DNA of 64,000 bases from Knufia peltigerae. Lineage: Eukaryota; Ascomycota; Eurotiomycetes; Chaetothyriales; Trichomeriaceae. Where the stretch lies: positions 121,710 through 185,709 of the forward strand of contig JAPDRN010000070.1 of NCBI GenBank assembly GCA_030247855.1, read 5' to 3'. The first letter of the stretch is position 1. The number at the start of each line of letters is the position of its first letter. Shown here piece by piece: positions 39,244 to 48,104 of the stretch. The notes under the pieces are model-generated. The model had not been told where the DNA came from. It worked only from the letters and a program-made list of their open reading frames with translations, and searched no databases. The position numbers were made by a program, and so were the translations under genes.

Positions 39244-40575
39244 ATGCCCCGCCACATCCGCTCTGCCTGGTTGAAGACACTGGCCACCGTGGCCATCGTG
39301 TTGCTGTTGGCCGGTCTGGTCGGATGGTTCACTGGCCACCTGTGGCTGTGCGTCGCGCTGGCGGCACTGGCGACGCTGGTCTGGCATTACTGGCGGCTGC
39401 GCCGCGTGCTGCGCCGGCTGACCGCGCGCCAGCGCTGGGATACTGCCGCCGAAGGCACCGGCGTCTGGAACGAGCTGGACCGCCTGCTGTACCGCAACCA
39501 GGTCGAGATGCGCGTGCGCAAGCGACGCCTGTTGGACATGCTGCGCAGCTATCGCGCTGCCGCCGCCGCGCTGCCCGACGCCGTGGTGGTGCTGGACCGC
39601 AACAGCCAGCGCGTGCAGTGGTTCAACGAAGCAGCCACGGCCCTACTCGGCCTGCACCATCCCGGCGATCTGGGTGAAGCCCTGGTCGAACGCCTGCAGC
39701 CGATGCCGCTGGCCCATTGGCTGGCTGGTGGCCGCAATGCCGAACCGATCCTGGACGTGCCCTCGCCGGTCGATCCTGCGATCCGCCTGAACCTGCGCCT
39801 GATTCCCTATTCGTCCGACTACTGGCTGCTGATCGCCCGCGACGTCAGCAAGCTGCTGCGCCTGGAACAGGTGCGCCGCGATTTCGTGGCCAACGTTTCA
39901 CACGAACTGCGCACCCCGCTCACCGTGGTCCACGGCTACCTGGACATGATGGACCCGGAGGATTTCCCGGGAACCGGACCGATGCTGGAAGAGATGCGCA
40001 AGCAGAGCCAGCGCATGGCCCAGCTGGTGGAAGACCTGTTGACCCTGTCGCGGCTGGAATCGCAGGAACACAGCGAAGCCGAGACGGTCGCCATGCAGCC
40101 CATGCTGGCCACGCTGCGCCGCGAAGCCGAGGCGCACAGCCAGGGTCGCCACCAGATCAGCATCGACGACCTGGCCGGCGTGGACCTGCAGGGCTCGACC
40201 AAGGAACTGCACAGCGCGTTCTCCAACCTGGTCACCAACGCGGTGCGCTACACCCCGGCCGGTGGCCGCATCGCGGTGGAGTTCCGCCGCGAGGGCGACG
40301 GCGTGGTGCTGGCGGTACGTGACACCGGCTACGGTATTCCGGCCACGCACCTGCCGCGTCTCACCGAACGTTTCTACCGCGTCTCCAGCAGCCGCTCGCG
40401 CGAAAGCGGCGGCACCGGCCTGGGCTTGTCGATCGTCAAGCACATCCTCGGTCTGCACCACGCACGCCTGGAAATCGACAGTGAGGTCGGCAAAGGCTCG
40501 GTGTTCGCCTGCCATTTCGATGCCGACCACGTGCGACCGCGTGAATCCGCCCCCCTGACCTCCTTCGAAGAATGA
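39244..40575 (+). CDS. phoR: Phosphate regulon sensor histidine kinase PhoR
   Basis: A 443-residue kinase. Two closely spaced N-terminal transmembrane helices (about residues 14-30 and 34-50) with almost no periplasmic loop are as expected for PhoR, which senses phosphate through PstB/PhoU. A PAS domain (about 100-190) precedes the HisKA domain with H220 (VSHELRTPL) and the HATPase (FSNLVTNAVRYTP, DTGYGIP, GGTGLGLSIVK). It is 105 bases after phoB and 4 bases before ppk1. Confidence 0.95.
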   Translation: MPRHIRSAWLKTLATVAIVLLLAGLVGWFTGHLWLCVALAALATLVWHYWRLRRVLRRLTARQRWDTAAEGTGVWNELDRLLYRNQVEMRVRKRRLLDMLRSYRAAAAALPDAVVVLDRNSQRVQWFNEAATALLGLHHPGDLGEALVERLQPMPLAHWLAGGRNAEPILDVPSPVDPAIRLNLRLIPYSSDYWLLIARDVSKLLRLEQVRRDFVANVSHELRTPLTVVHGYLDMMDPEDFPGTGPMLEEMRKQSQRMAQLVEDLLTLSRLESQEHSEAETVAMQPMLATLRREAEAHSQGRHQISIDDLAGVDLQGSTKELHSAFSNLVTNAVRYTPAGGRIAVEFRREGDGVVLAVRDTGYGIPATHLPRLTERFYRVSSSRSRESGGTGLGLSIVKHILGLHHARLEIDSEVGKGSVFACHFDADHVRPRESAPLTSFEE

Positions 40576-40579
40576 CGCC

Positions 40580-42667
40580 ATGAGCAGCCTCGGATCCCTC
40601 CCCCTCCCCGTGAGCACGGACAGCGATCCGTTGCGCGACCCGGCGCTGTACATCAACCGCGAACTGTCGCAGCTGGATTTCAACTTCCGCGTGCTGGCCC
40701 AGGCGATGGACCCGCAGGTGCCGCTGCTGGAGCGCCTGCGCTTCATGTGCATCTCCTGCACCAACCTGGATGAATTCTTCGAGATCCGTGCCGCTGCGGT
40801 CCGTCATGCGCAGGAGTTCGGCCTGCCGCCGGCACCGGATGGCATGAGCCCGCAGGCCATCCTCAATGCCATCCACGAGCGCGCCGCCGAGCTGGTGGAC
40901 CAGCAGTACCGCTGTTGGAACCAGACGCTGCGTCCGGCGCTGATGGAGGCCGGCATTGGTGTGCTCGGCCGCAACTCCTGGACCCACCGCCAGAAGCGCT
41001 GGCTGCGTGCCTACTTCCGCAACGAGATCATGCCGGTGCTGTCGCCGCTGGGCCTGGATCCGGTGCATCCGTTCCCGAAGATCCTCAACAAATCGCTGAA
41101 CATCGTGGTGGTGCTGAAGGGCACCGATGCGTTCGGCCGCACCGGCCATCTGGCCATCGTGCGTGCGCCGCGTTCGCTGCCGCGGATCATCCAGCTGCCG
41201 GAAAAACTCGGCGGCCCGCAGAACTTCGTGTTCCTGTCCTCGGTGCTGTCCACCTTCGTGGACGAGTTGTTCCCGGGCCTGGAAGTGCTGGGCGCCTATC
41301 AGTTCCGTGTCACCCGCAACTCCGAGCTGGTGGTGGACGAGGAGGAAGTGGAAAACCTGGCGCTGGCCCTGCGTGATGAGCTGGTGGACCGTGGCTATCG
41401 TCCTGCGGTGCGCCTGGAAATCGCCCACGACATGCCGCGCGACATCGTCCGCACCCTGCTGCAGAACTTCGGCCTGACCGAGAACGCGGTGTACCGCATC
41501 GATGGACCGGTCAACCTCAACCGCATCATCCAGCTGTACGACCTGATCGCGCAGCCGGACCTGAAGTATCCGCCGATGACCCCGCGCACCCTGCGCGACA
41601 GCGACGGCATCTTCGAGACCACCGCACGCAAGGATCTGCTGCTGCACCACCCCTTCGACGCGTTCGCTGCAGTGCTGGACCTGATCCGCCAGGCCGCACT
41701 CGATCCGAACGTGCTGGCGATCAAGCAGACCCTGTACCGCACCGGCAAGGATTCGCTGATCGTCGATGCACTGATCCAGGCGGCACGCGCCGGTAAGGAC
41801 GTGACCGTGGTGGTCGAGCTGCGCGCGCGGTTCGATGAAGAAGCCAACCTGGGCCTGGCCGATCGGCTGCAGGAAGCCGGTGTGCAGGTGGTATACGGCG
41901 TGGTCGGCTACAAGACCCACGCCAAGATGCTGCTGATCGTGCGCCGCGAGGGGCGCAAGCTGCGCCGCTATGTGCACCTTGGCACGGGCAACTACCACAG
42001 CGGTACCGCACGCGCCTACACCGACCTGAGCCTGATCACCGCCGACGCCGACATCGGCAACGACGTGCACCTGCTGTTCCAGCAGTTGTCCGGGCTGGCG
42101 TCGAAGATGAAGCTCAAGCGCCTGCTGCAGTCGCCCTTCACGTTGCACACTGGGATCCTGGCGAGGATCGAGCGCGAGACGCGCATCGCCGCGGCCGGGC
42201 GACCGGCGCGGATCATCGCCAAGATGAACGCCCTCAACGAAGCGCAGGTGATCCGTGCGCTGTACGCCGCCTCGCAGGCGGGGGTGCAGATCGACCTGAT
42301 CATCCGTGGCGCCTGCACCCTGCGCCCGGGCGTACCGGGCGTGTCGGACAACATCCGCGTGCGCTCGATCGTCGGCCGTTTCCTGGAACACAGCCGGGTC
42401 TACTGGTTCGGCAACGACGGCGCACCGGAGCTGTACTGCGCCAGCGCCGACTGGCTGGAACGCAACCTGCTGCGCCGGGTGGAAACCTGCTTCCCGATCC
42501 TCGACCCGGCGCTGGCCAAGCGGGTTTACCGCGAGGTGCTGCAGAACTACTTGGACGACAACCTCAACGCCTGGGAGCTGGATGCCGAGGGCATCTACCA
42601 CAAGCGTGCCCCGGCCCACGACGAAGCCCCGCATTCGGCGCAGATGGCGTTGATGCAGGGACTTTGA
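40580..42667 (+). CDS. ppk1: Polyphosphate kinase 1
   Basis: A 695-residue PPK1 that makes inorganic polyphosphate from ATP. It has the N-terminal YINRELSQLDFNFRVL, the ATP-binding head, and the catalytic histidine H466 (RYVHLGTGNYHSGTARAYTD) with the second active-site region FLEHSRVYWFGNDG and SADWLERN. It starts 4 bases after phoR, so polyphosphate synthesis is wired into the Pho regulon. The last five codons and the following 110 bases are tandemly duplicated downstream. Confidence 0.97.
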   Translation: MSSLGSLPLPVSTDSDPLRDPALYINRELSQLDFNFRVLAQAMDPQVPLLERLRFMCISCTNLDEFFEIRAAAVRHAQEFGLPPAPDGMSPQAILNAIHERAAELVDQQYRCWNQTLRPALMEAGIGVLGRNSWTHRQKRWLRAYFRNEIMPVLSPLGLDPVHPFPKILNKSLNIVVVLKGTDAFGRTGHLAIVRAPRSLPRIIQLPEKLGGPQNFVFLSSVLSTFVDELFPGLEVLGAYQFRVTRNSELVVDEEEVENLALALRDELVDRGYRPAVRLEIAHDMPRDIVRTLLQNFGLTENAVYRIDGPVNLNRIIQLYDLIAQPDLKYPPMTPRTLRDSDGIFETTARKDLLLHHPFDAFAAVLDLIRQAALDPNVLAIKQTLYRTGKDSLIVDALIQAARAGKDVTVVVELRARFDEEANLGLADRLQEAGVQVVYGVVGYKTHAKMLLIVRREGRKLRRYVHLGTGNYHSGTARAYTDLSLITADADIGNDVHLLFQQLSGLASKMKLKRLLQSPFTLHTGILARIERETRIAAAGRPARIIAKMNALNEAQVIRALYAASQAGVQIDLIIRGACTLRPGVPGVSDNIRVRSIVGRFLEHSRVYWFGNDGAPELYCASADWLERNLLRRVETCFPILDPALAKRVYREVLQNYLDDNLNAWELDAEGIYHKRAPAHDEAPHSAQMALMQGL

Positions 42668-42889
42668 TCCGGTAGGTGCCGACCTTGGTCGGCACGTTTG
42701 GTTTCATCCACGCATGGCGTGGATCTACCGTGTCGACCAAGGTCGACACCTACCAACAGCCGCGTGAACCTGTCGAAGGTCGACACATGCAGGGTCTTTG
42801 ATCCGGTAGATGCTGACCTTGGTCGGCACGTTTGGTTTCATCCACGCATGGCGTGGATCTACTGTGTCGACCAAGGTCGACACCTACCA
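42653..42889. repeat. 134-bp tandem duplication containing the ppk1 3' end and SMAG triplets
   Basis: The block from ATGCAGGG at 42653 recurs at 42787 (offset 134). Each copy holds the last ppk1 codons and stop, then three hairpins: GTAGGTGCCGACC/GGTCGGCAC, ATCCACGCATGGCGTGGAT and GTCGACC/GGTCGAC ending in CTACC. The two copies differ at only a few bases, pointing to a recent duplication. Confidence 0.88.
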
Positions 42890-42933
42890 AGAGTGGGCAA
42901 TGCCATTCCGACAGATCGCGGAGATCTGTCGAA

Positions 42934-43035
42934 GGCGGGGTGGGTCCGGTTGCGGGGGTGTGAGCCGCATGGATGCGGCGCCCAAGCCTCCATGGACGGA
43001 TTCACGGCGTCCCCCGCAACCGGACCCACCCCGCC
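42934..43035. repeat. Long-arm inverted repeat element, copy 2
   Basis: Perfect 25-base arms at 42934-42958 and 43011-43035 enclose 52 bases: GTGAGCCGCATGGATGCGGC (hairpin), then AAGCCTCCATGGACGGATTC and ACGGCGT. The core aligns with copies at 18567 and 62483. It sits in the 500-base ppk1-ppx gap, which has no other gene. Confidence 0.75.
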
Positions 43036-43167
43036 TCCCACGGATACCCCGCTTTTGACGTTGACGTTGATTCGGCGGGTGCAGGGCGCAGCCCTGCCGC
43101 ACTCCCCCCACAAAATGTGAAGCCCGCGCGGTGACGAGTTCACCGCCCCTTCGGCTAACATTCGCCC

Positions 43168-44694
43168 ATGCCGCATACCACCACGACTCCGCCCGCATTG
43201 CAGGATGGCGACCTGCTGGCCGCCATCGACCTTGGCTCCAATAGCTTCCACATGGTCATCGCGCGTTACACGCTTGGCCAGCTGCGGGTGATCGACCGCC
43301 TGCGCGAGACCGTGCGCATGGCCGATGGCCTGGATGGCAAGGGCGGACTCTCCGCCGCAGCCCGACAGCGCGCGCTGGAGTGCCTGGCCCGGTTCGGCCA
43401 GCGCATCCGCAACGTCCCACCGCATCGCGTGCGTGCGCTGGCCACCAATACGGTCCGTCAGCTGCGTTCGCCGCAGGCCTTCCTGATGCCGGCCGAGACC
43501 GCGCTCGGGCATGCCATCGAAGTGGTCAGTGGCCGCGAAGAGGCGCGCCTGATCTATCTCGGCGTGGCCCATGCGCAACCGCCCAAGCCCGACCAGCACC
43601 GTCTGGTGATCGACATCGGTGGCGGCTCGACCGAGTTCATCATCGGCAAGGGCATGCAGACCCTGGAGCGCGAGAGCCTGCAGGCCGGGTGCATCGCCAG
43701 CACCCGTCGCTTTTTTCCGGGCGGCAAACTCAGCAAGAAGCGCTGGAAGGACGCGCTGGCCGAGATCGGCCGGGAGTTCCAGCCCTTCGCCAGCAAGTAC
43801 CGCGCGCTGGGCTGGCAGGAAGCACTGGGCTCGTCCGGCACCCACAAGGCCATCAGCGAAATCTGCGCGACGATGAAGCTGAGCAAGGGTGCGATCACGG
43901 CCGAGGCACTGCCCCAGCTCCGCGATGAGCTGCTGAAGGCCAAGAAGATCGACGACATCGTGCTGCCTGGCCTGTCCAGCGATCGCCGGCCGATCATCGC
44001 TGGCGGCATCCTGGTGCTGGAGGCCGCCTTCCAGGCGTTGGGCCTGGAGAAGCTGCTGGTCAGCAAGGCTGCAATGCGCGAAGGCATCCTCTATGACATT
44101 CTCGGCCGTGCCGGCGACAACGACCCGCGCGATGAATCGGTGGCCGCCCTCACCCATCGCTATGGTATCGATACGGTGCAGGCCGGTCGCGTGCAGGACA
44201 CCGCACTGTCGTTGCTGGAGCAGGTGCAGGAACGCTGGAAGCTGGACGCCGATGACGCACGCATGCTCGGCTGGGCCGCGCGCCTGCATGAACTGGGGTT
44301 GATGATCGCCCACAGCGGTTACCACGTGCATGGCAGCTACGTGCTGGAAAACTCGGACATCGCCGGCTTCTCGCGGCAGGAACAGCAGATGCTGGCGACG
44401 CTGGTGCGTAATCACCGCCGCGGCATCAGCAAGACTGCCTTCGATGCCATTCCCGAACGCCTGCTGCTGACGGTACGACGCCTGGCTGCCTTGTTGCGCC
44501 TGGCGGTACTGCTCAACCGCGCGCATGAAGACGCACCGCTGCCGGCGCTGGAACTGACCGCCGACGACGGCCGCCTGTCGCTGATCGTGCCGCAGGCCTT
44601 CATCGATGCACGCCCGCTGCTGCGCGCCGACCTGATCGGCGAGACCGAAGGCATCGCCGGGCTGGGCATCCAGTTCCGTCCGTTCGTGGTCTGA
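43168..44694 (+). CDS. ppx: Exopolyphosphatase (Ppx/GppA family)
   Basis: A 508-residue ASKHA-fold phosphatase. It shows AAIDLGSNSFHMVIARY (phosphate 1), TNTVRQ, the catalytic glutamate in SGREEARLIYLG, and DIGGGSTEFI. The C-terminal HD-like domain (ARLHELGLMIAHSGYHVHGSY) marks a full-length Ppx. It removes terminal phosphate from polyphosphate chains and may also act on pppGpp. It is near ppk1 on the same strand but separated by 500 bases of repeats, so probably independently expressed. Confidence 0.94.
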   Translation: MPHTTTTPPALQDGDLLAAIDLGSNSFHMVIARYTLGQLRVIDRLRETVRMADGLDGKGGLSAAARQRALECLARFGQRIRNVPPHRVRALATNTVRQLRSPQAFLMPAETALGHAIEVVSGREEARLIYLGVAHAQPPKPDQHRLVIDIGGGSTEFIIGKGMQTLERESLQAGCIASTRRFFPGGKLSKKRWKDALAEIGREFQPFASKYRALGWQEALGSSGTHKAISEICATMKLSKGAITAEALPQLRDELLKAKKIDDIVLPGLSSDRRPIIAGGILVLEAAFQALGLEKLLVSKAAMREGILYDILGRAGDNDPRDESVAALTHRYGIDTVQAGRVQDTALSLLEQVQERWKLDADDARMLGWAARLHELGLMIAHSGYHVHGSYVLENSDIAGFSRQEQQMLATLVRNHRRGISKTAFDAIPERLLLTVRRLAALLRLAVLLNRAHEDAPLPALELTADDGRLSLIVPQAFIDARPLLRADLIGETEGIAGLGIQFRPFVV

Positions 44695-45010
44695 GCAGGG
44701 CGCCGGGACGCCGTCCGATCGCTGGCCGGCGCCCGATTACATTTCGTTACAGTCCGCGCAATCGACCGCCAATTCCTGCTGCAACGCAGCAGCTGGCGAT
44801 GGCCGTGCCTGCCGCGTCTCCACGTAAACCCCTGCTTTTGTTCACATTTCGTGAAACCACGTGATTTGTAGCGACATAAACCGACACACGCTCTTTACAG
44901 GGCATTAACCAACGAGACTACTATCGGGTCATCGGCTCGGTCCTGGACCTGCCGATTCCTTCGACGCCCGTTTTGGCGTCCGTTGCACGACCCGAGAGAG
45001 AGAGCTCGTC
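44695..45010 (+). promoter_or_regulatory. Leader of the TonB-dependent receptor gene
   Basis: 316 bases without a gene. An AT-richer stretch at 44840-44930 (TTTGTTCACATTTCG, CTCTTTACAGGGCATTAACC, GACTACTATCGG) is the likely promoter region, though no well-spaced -35/-10 pair can be fixed. CGAGAGAGAGAGC lies before the ATG at 45011. No transcription factor site is recognised. Confidence 0.4.
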
Positions 45011-47938
45011 ATGACTTCACGCACCACCGCACTGGGGCAGGCCATCCGCTACGCCCTGGCAACCACTGCGACGCTGGCTGCGCTGCCCGCGTTCGCCCAG
45101 AGCAGCAGCACCGCCTCGCCGACCAACCTGGACCGCATCGAGATCACCGGTTCACGCATCCGCCAGGTGGACGTTGAAACGTCGCAGCCGGTACTGGCGC
45201 TGACCCGCGCCGACATCGAGCGCCAGGGTTTCAGCTCGGTGTCGGACATCCTGCAGAACGTGACCGCGATGGGCAGCCCGACCATCAGCCGCGCCAACGT
45301 ACTGTCGGCCGGTGAGGATGCTGGTGGTACCTACGTGAACATGCGCAACCTGGGCACCCAGCGCACGCTGGTGCTGGTCAACGGCAAGCGCCTGGGCATC
45401 AGCACCTCGGGCTACCAGGACGTGTCGACCCTGCCCGTGTCTGCGGTCGAACGCATCGAAGTGCTGAAGGACGGCGCCTCGGCCATCTACGGTTCCGACG
45501 CGATGGCCGGCGTGATCAACATCATCACCCGCACCAACGTCAACGGCGTCACCGCCAATGTCTACCACGGCCAGTACAGCGAGGGCGACGGCGCCCGGGA
45601 TCGCGTCGACGTGGTTGCCGGCTGGTCCAACGACCGCTTCTCGGCCACCTTCGCTGCCGAACACTCGGAAGAAAAAGCCGTGTGGGCACGTGACCGTGGC
45701 TTCAGCCGATACGGCAACACCGACCGCCACCCGACCGATGGCTGGACCACCAACAGCCAGTGGGGCCAGTTCTACGGCGTGAAGGGCGGCCCGGGCTGCA
45801 CCAAGGCAGCCGGTTGCGACTACGCGCTCAACCGCGGCAGCGACCCGACCAACCCGGCGAACTACCACTTCACCGACCCGACCGCGTTCACCGGTGACGT
45901 CAGCAACACCAATGAACAGATGCACCTGAGCTACCCGATCAAGCGTGATTCGCTGTACTTCTCGGGCACGGCCAACATCACCGACAACGTCCGCTTCAAG
46001 GCCGAGCTGGGCTACAACAAGCGCTCATCGACCCGCGTCACCGCCGGCTATCCGTTCGACACCGCCACCGCCAAGATCAAGGGCATGTCGGCCGACAGCT
46101 ACTTCAACCCGTTCGGCAACCAGCATGGTTACGCCAAGCCCACCGATGTGAGCTGGAACCGCCGCCTGTGGGAAGTACCGCGCACCAGCACCAGCGAGCT
46201 GAAGACCTACCGCGCCGTGGCCGCGTTCGAGGGTTCGTTCGATATCGGTGAGCGCTACTTCGATTGGGAAGTGGGCTACCAGTACAACAAGAACGAACTG
46301 CGCCAGAGCACCTTCGGCAACCTGCACAAGGGGCGCGTCGAACAGGCTACCGGCAAGTCCTACCTGAACCCGGCAACAGGCAAGGTCGAGTGCGGTGCGC
46401 CGGGCGCGCCGATCGCCAACTGCATGCCGTGGAATCCGCTGGTTCCATATGGCGTGGAAAGCCCGTATGGCATGACCAACAACCAAGCCTTGCAGGACTG
46501 GCTGTTCCCGCCGGAGAACGCGACCGGCCGCACGACCTCGAAGAACGCCTTCGCCACCATCAGTGGCAGCCTGTTCACCCTGCCGGCCGGCGACCTGGGC
46601 TTCGCCTTCGGCGTCGAAAACCGCGAGGAAACCGGCAAGTTCGTACCGGACCCGCTGGCGCAGACCGGTGCCACCACCAACCTGGCCGCTGGCCCGACCG
46701 GTGGCTCGTACAAGGTGAAGGAAGCCTACCTGGAGTTGAACGTGCCGGTGCTGGCCGACCTGCCGGGTGCGCGTGAGCTGAGCTTGAACGCGGCGACCCG
46801 CTTCTCGGACTACAACACCTTCGGCAATACGCTCAACAGCAAGTTCGGCTTCAAGTGGAAGCCGATCGACCAGCTGCTGGTGCGTGGTACCTGGGCCCAG
46901 GGCTTCCGCGCTCCGACCATTTCCGATCTGTACGGCGGTGGTTCGGAAACCTTCGCCAACTTCTCCGACCCGTGTGACAGCAAGTACGGCTCGGCCCGCA
47001 GCAGCGCCGAAGTGCGCGCCAGATGTGCACGCGACATCGCCGACGTTGCCAACTTCCGCCAGCTGGACAACCGCAACCAGCCGACCGAAGGTTCCGTTGC
47101 AGCTACGCCGACGCCGTTCACCTCCGGCTCGAACCCGGACCTGAAGCCGGAAACCTCGACCAGCCGCACCTTGGGCGTGGTCTGGAGCCCGACCTTCATC
47201 AGCAACTTCAACGTTTCGCTGGACTGGTGGAAGATCCGCATCGATGACACCATCGTCGACGACAGCCCGAACCAGATCCTGATCGACTGCTATGAGCAGG
47301 GCCTGGCCGACCGTTGCGCGCGCTTCACCCGCAACGCGACCACCGGCATCGTCACCGGCCTGAAGTTCGGCAACCGCAATGCCGGCTTCATGGAAACGGA
47401 AGGCTACGACATGGACCTGACGTACCGCCTGGATACCGACTACGGCAAGCTGAGCACCTCGTGGTCGACCACCTACGTGACCAAGGACGTCTTCCGCTCG
47501 TCCAACGACAGCACGATCGTGCCGACCGTCAACAACGGCATCGCCACCAACACCGGCATCGGCTTCCGCGTGCGTTCGAACCTGACCGTGGGCTGGGATC
47601 TGGAGAACTTCGGCGTCAGCTGGACCGCGCGCTACTATTCCAGCGTCAAGGAACAGTGCGTCAACCCGGGCAAGTACGCCGATGAGTGCTCGGACCTGAA
47701 CGTTGCAGCCCCCTGGTACAAGGGCACGCGCAACTACAACGAACGTGGTTCGGTCACCTTCCACGACGTCCAGTTCCGCTATAACCTGCCGTGGGATGCC
47801 ACCGTTTCGGTCGGCGCCAACAACGTGTTCGACAAGCAGGGCCCGGTCATGTACACCAAGCCGCGCTCGGTCTTCTCGTACTACGGCGGCTATGACATCG
47901 GTCGTTTCATCTACATGAAGTACACCCAGCGCTTCTGA
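45011..47938 (+). CDS. TonB-dependent outer-membrane receptor
   Basis: A 975-residue receptor. The signal peptide ends at ALPAFAQ (about residue 30). A TonB-box-like DRIEITGSRI is followed by the plug (residues ~55-170: LTRADIERQG, NVTAMGSPTISRANV, RTLVLVNGKRLG, VERIEVLKDGASAIYGSDAMAGVINIITR). A 22-strand barrel ends in the aromatic YTQRF. It lacks an N-terminal carboxypeptidase-like domain. It belongs to the Xanthomonadaceae family often linked to peptides, carbohydrates or siderophores. No neighbouring genes hint at the ligand. Confidence 0.92.
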   Translation: MTSRTTALGQAIRYALATTATLAALPAFAQSSSTASPTNLDRIEITGSRIRQVDVETSQPVLALTRADIERQGFSSVSDILQNVTAMGSPTISRANVLSAGEDAGGTYVNMRNLGTQRTLVLVNGKRLGISTSGYQDVSTLPVSAVERIEVLKDGASAIYGSDAMAGVINIITRTNVNGVTANVYHGQYSEGDGARDRVDVVAGWSNDRFSATFAAEHSEEKAVWARDRGFSRYGNTDRHPTDGWTTNSQWGQFYGVKGGPGCTKAAGCDYALNRGSDPTNPANYHFTDPTAFTGDVSNTNEQMHLSYPIKRDSLYFSGTANITDNVRFKAELGYNKRSSTRVTAGYPFDTATAKIKGMSADSYFNPFGNQHGYAKPTDVSWNRRLWEVPRTSTSELKTYRAVAAFEGSFDIGERYFDWEVGYQYNKNELRQSTFGNLHKGRVEQATGKSYLNPATGKVECGAPGAPIANCMPWNPLVPYGVESPYGMTNNQALQDWLFPPENATGRTTSKNAFATISGSLFTLPAGDLGFAFGVENREETGKFVPDPLAQTGATTNLAAGPTGGSYKVKEAYLELNVPVLADLPGARELSLNAATRFSDYNTFGNTLNSKFGFKWKPIDQLLVRGTWAQGFRAPTISDLYGGGSETFANFSDPCDSKYGSARSSAEVRARCARDIADVANFRQLDNRNQPTEGSVAATPTPFTSGSNPDLKPETSTSRTLGVVWSPTFISNFNVSLDWWKIRIDDTIVDDSPNQILIDCYEQGLADRCARFTRNATTGIVTGLKFGNRNAGFMETEGYDMDLTYRLDTDYGKLSTSWSTTYVTKDVFRSSNDSTIVPTVNNGIATNTGIGFRVRSNLTVGWDLENFGVSWTARYYSSVKEQCVNPGKYADECSDLNVAAPWYKGTRNYNERGSVTFHDVQFRYNLPWDATVSVGANNVFDKQGPVMYTKPRSVFSYYGGYDIGRFIYMKYTQRF

Positions 47939-47963
47939 TCCACACGCTGGCGCAACGCCACGA

Positions 47964-47992
47964 CCACGGCCCTTCGGGGCCGTGGTTTTTTT
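47964..47992 (+). terminator. Rho-independent terminator of the TonB receptor gene
   Basis: CCACGGCCC, TTCG loop, GGGCCGTGG followed by T7. Confidence 0.93.
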
Positions 47993-48104
47993 GTGCCCCT
48001 GAACTACGCAGACATCGCCTTGCCTGGCCGTCATCGCGCTGTCGCAAAGCGGTCATGTCGGCTACATCGCCAGGCCTGAGCATGCGTAAAACCGGAGGCC
48101 CGCC

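Noticed and set aside
42653..42889. CRISPR-like array
   Set aside because: The repeats are palindromic hairpins of differing stems in a two-copy 134-bp tandem, with no uniform spacers and no cas genes.
44894..44924. TTTACA/TACTAT as the TonB receptor promoter
   Set aside because: The 19-base spacer is too long for a confident sigma-70 call; only the region is annotated.
46025..48034. A 669-codon minus-strand frame opposite the TonB receptor
   Set aside because: The receptor on the plus strand has signal peptide, plug and barrel; the antisense frame has no recognisable domain.
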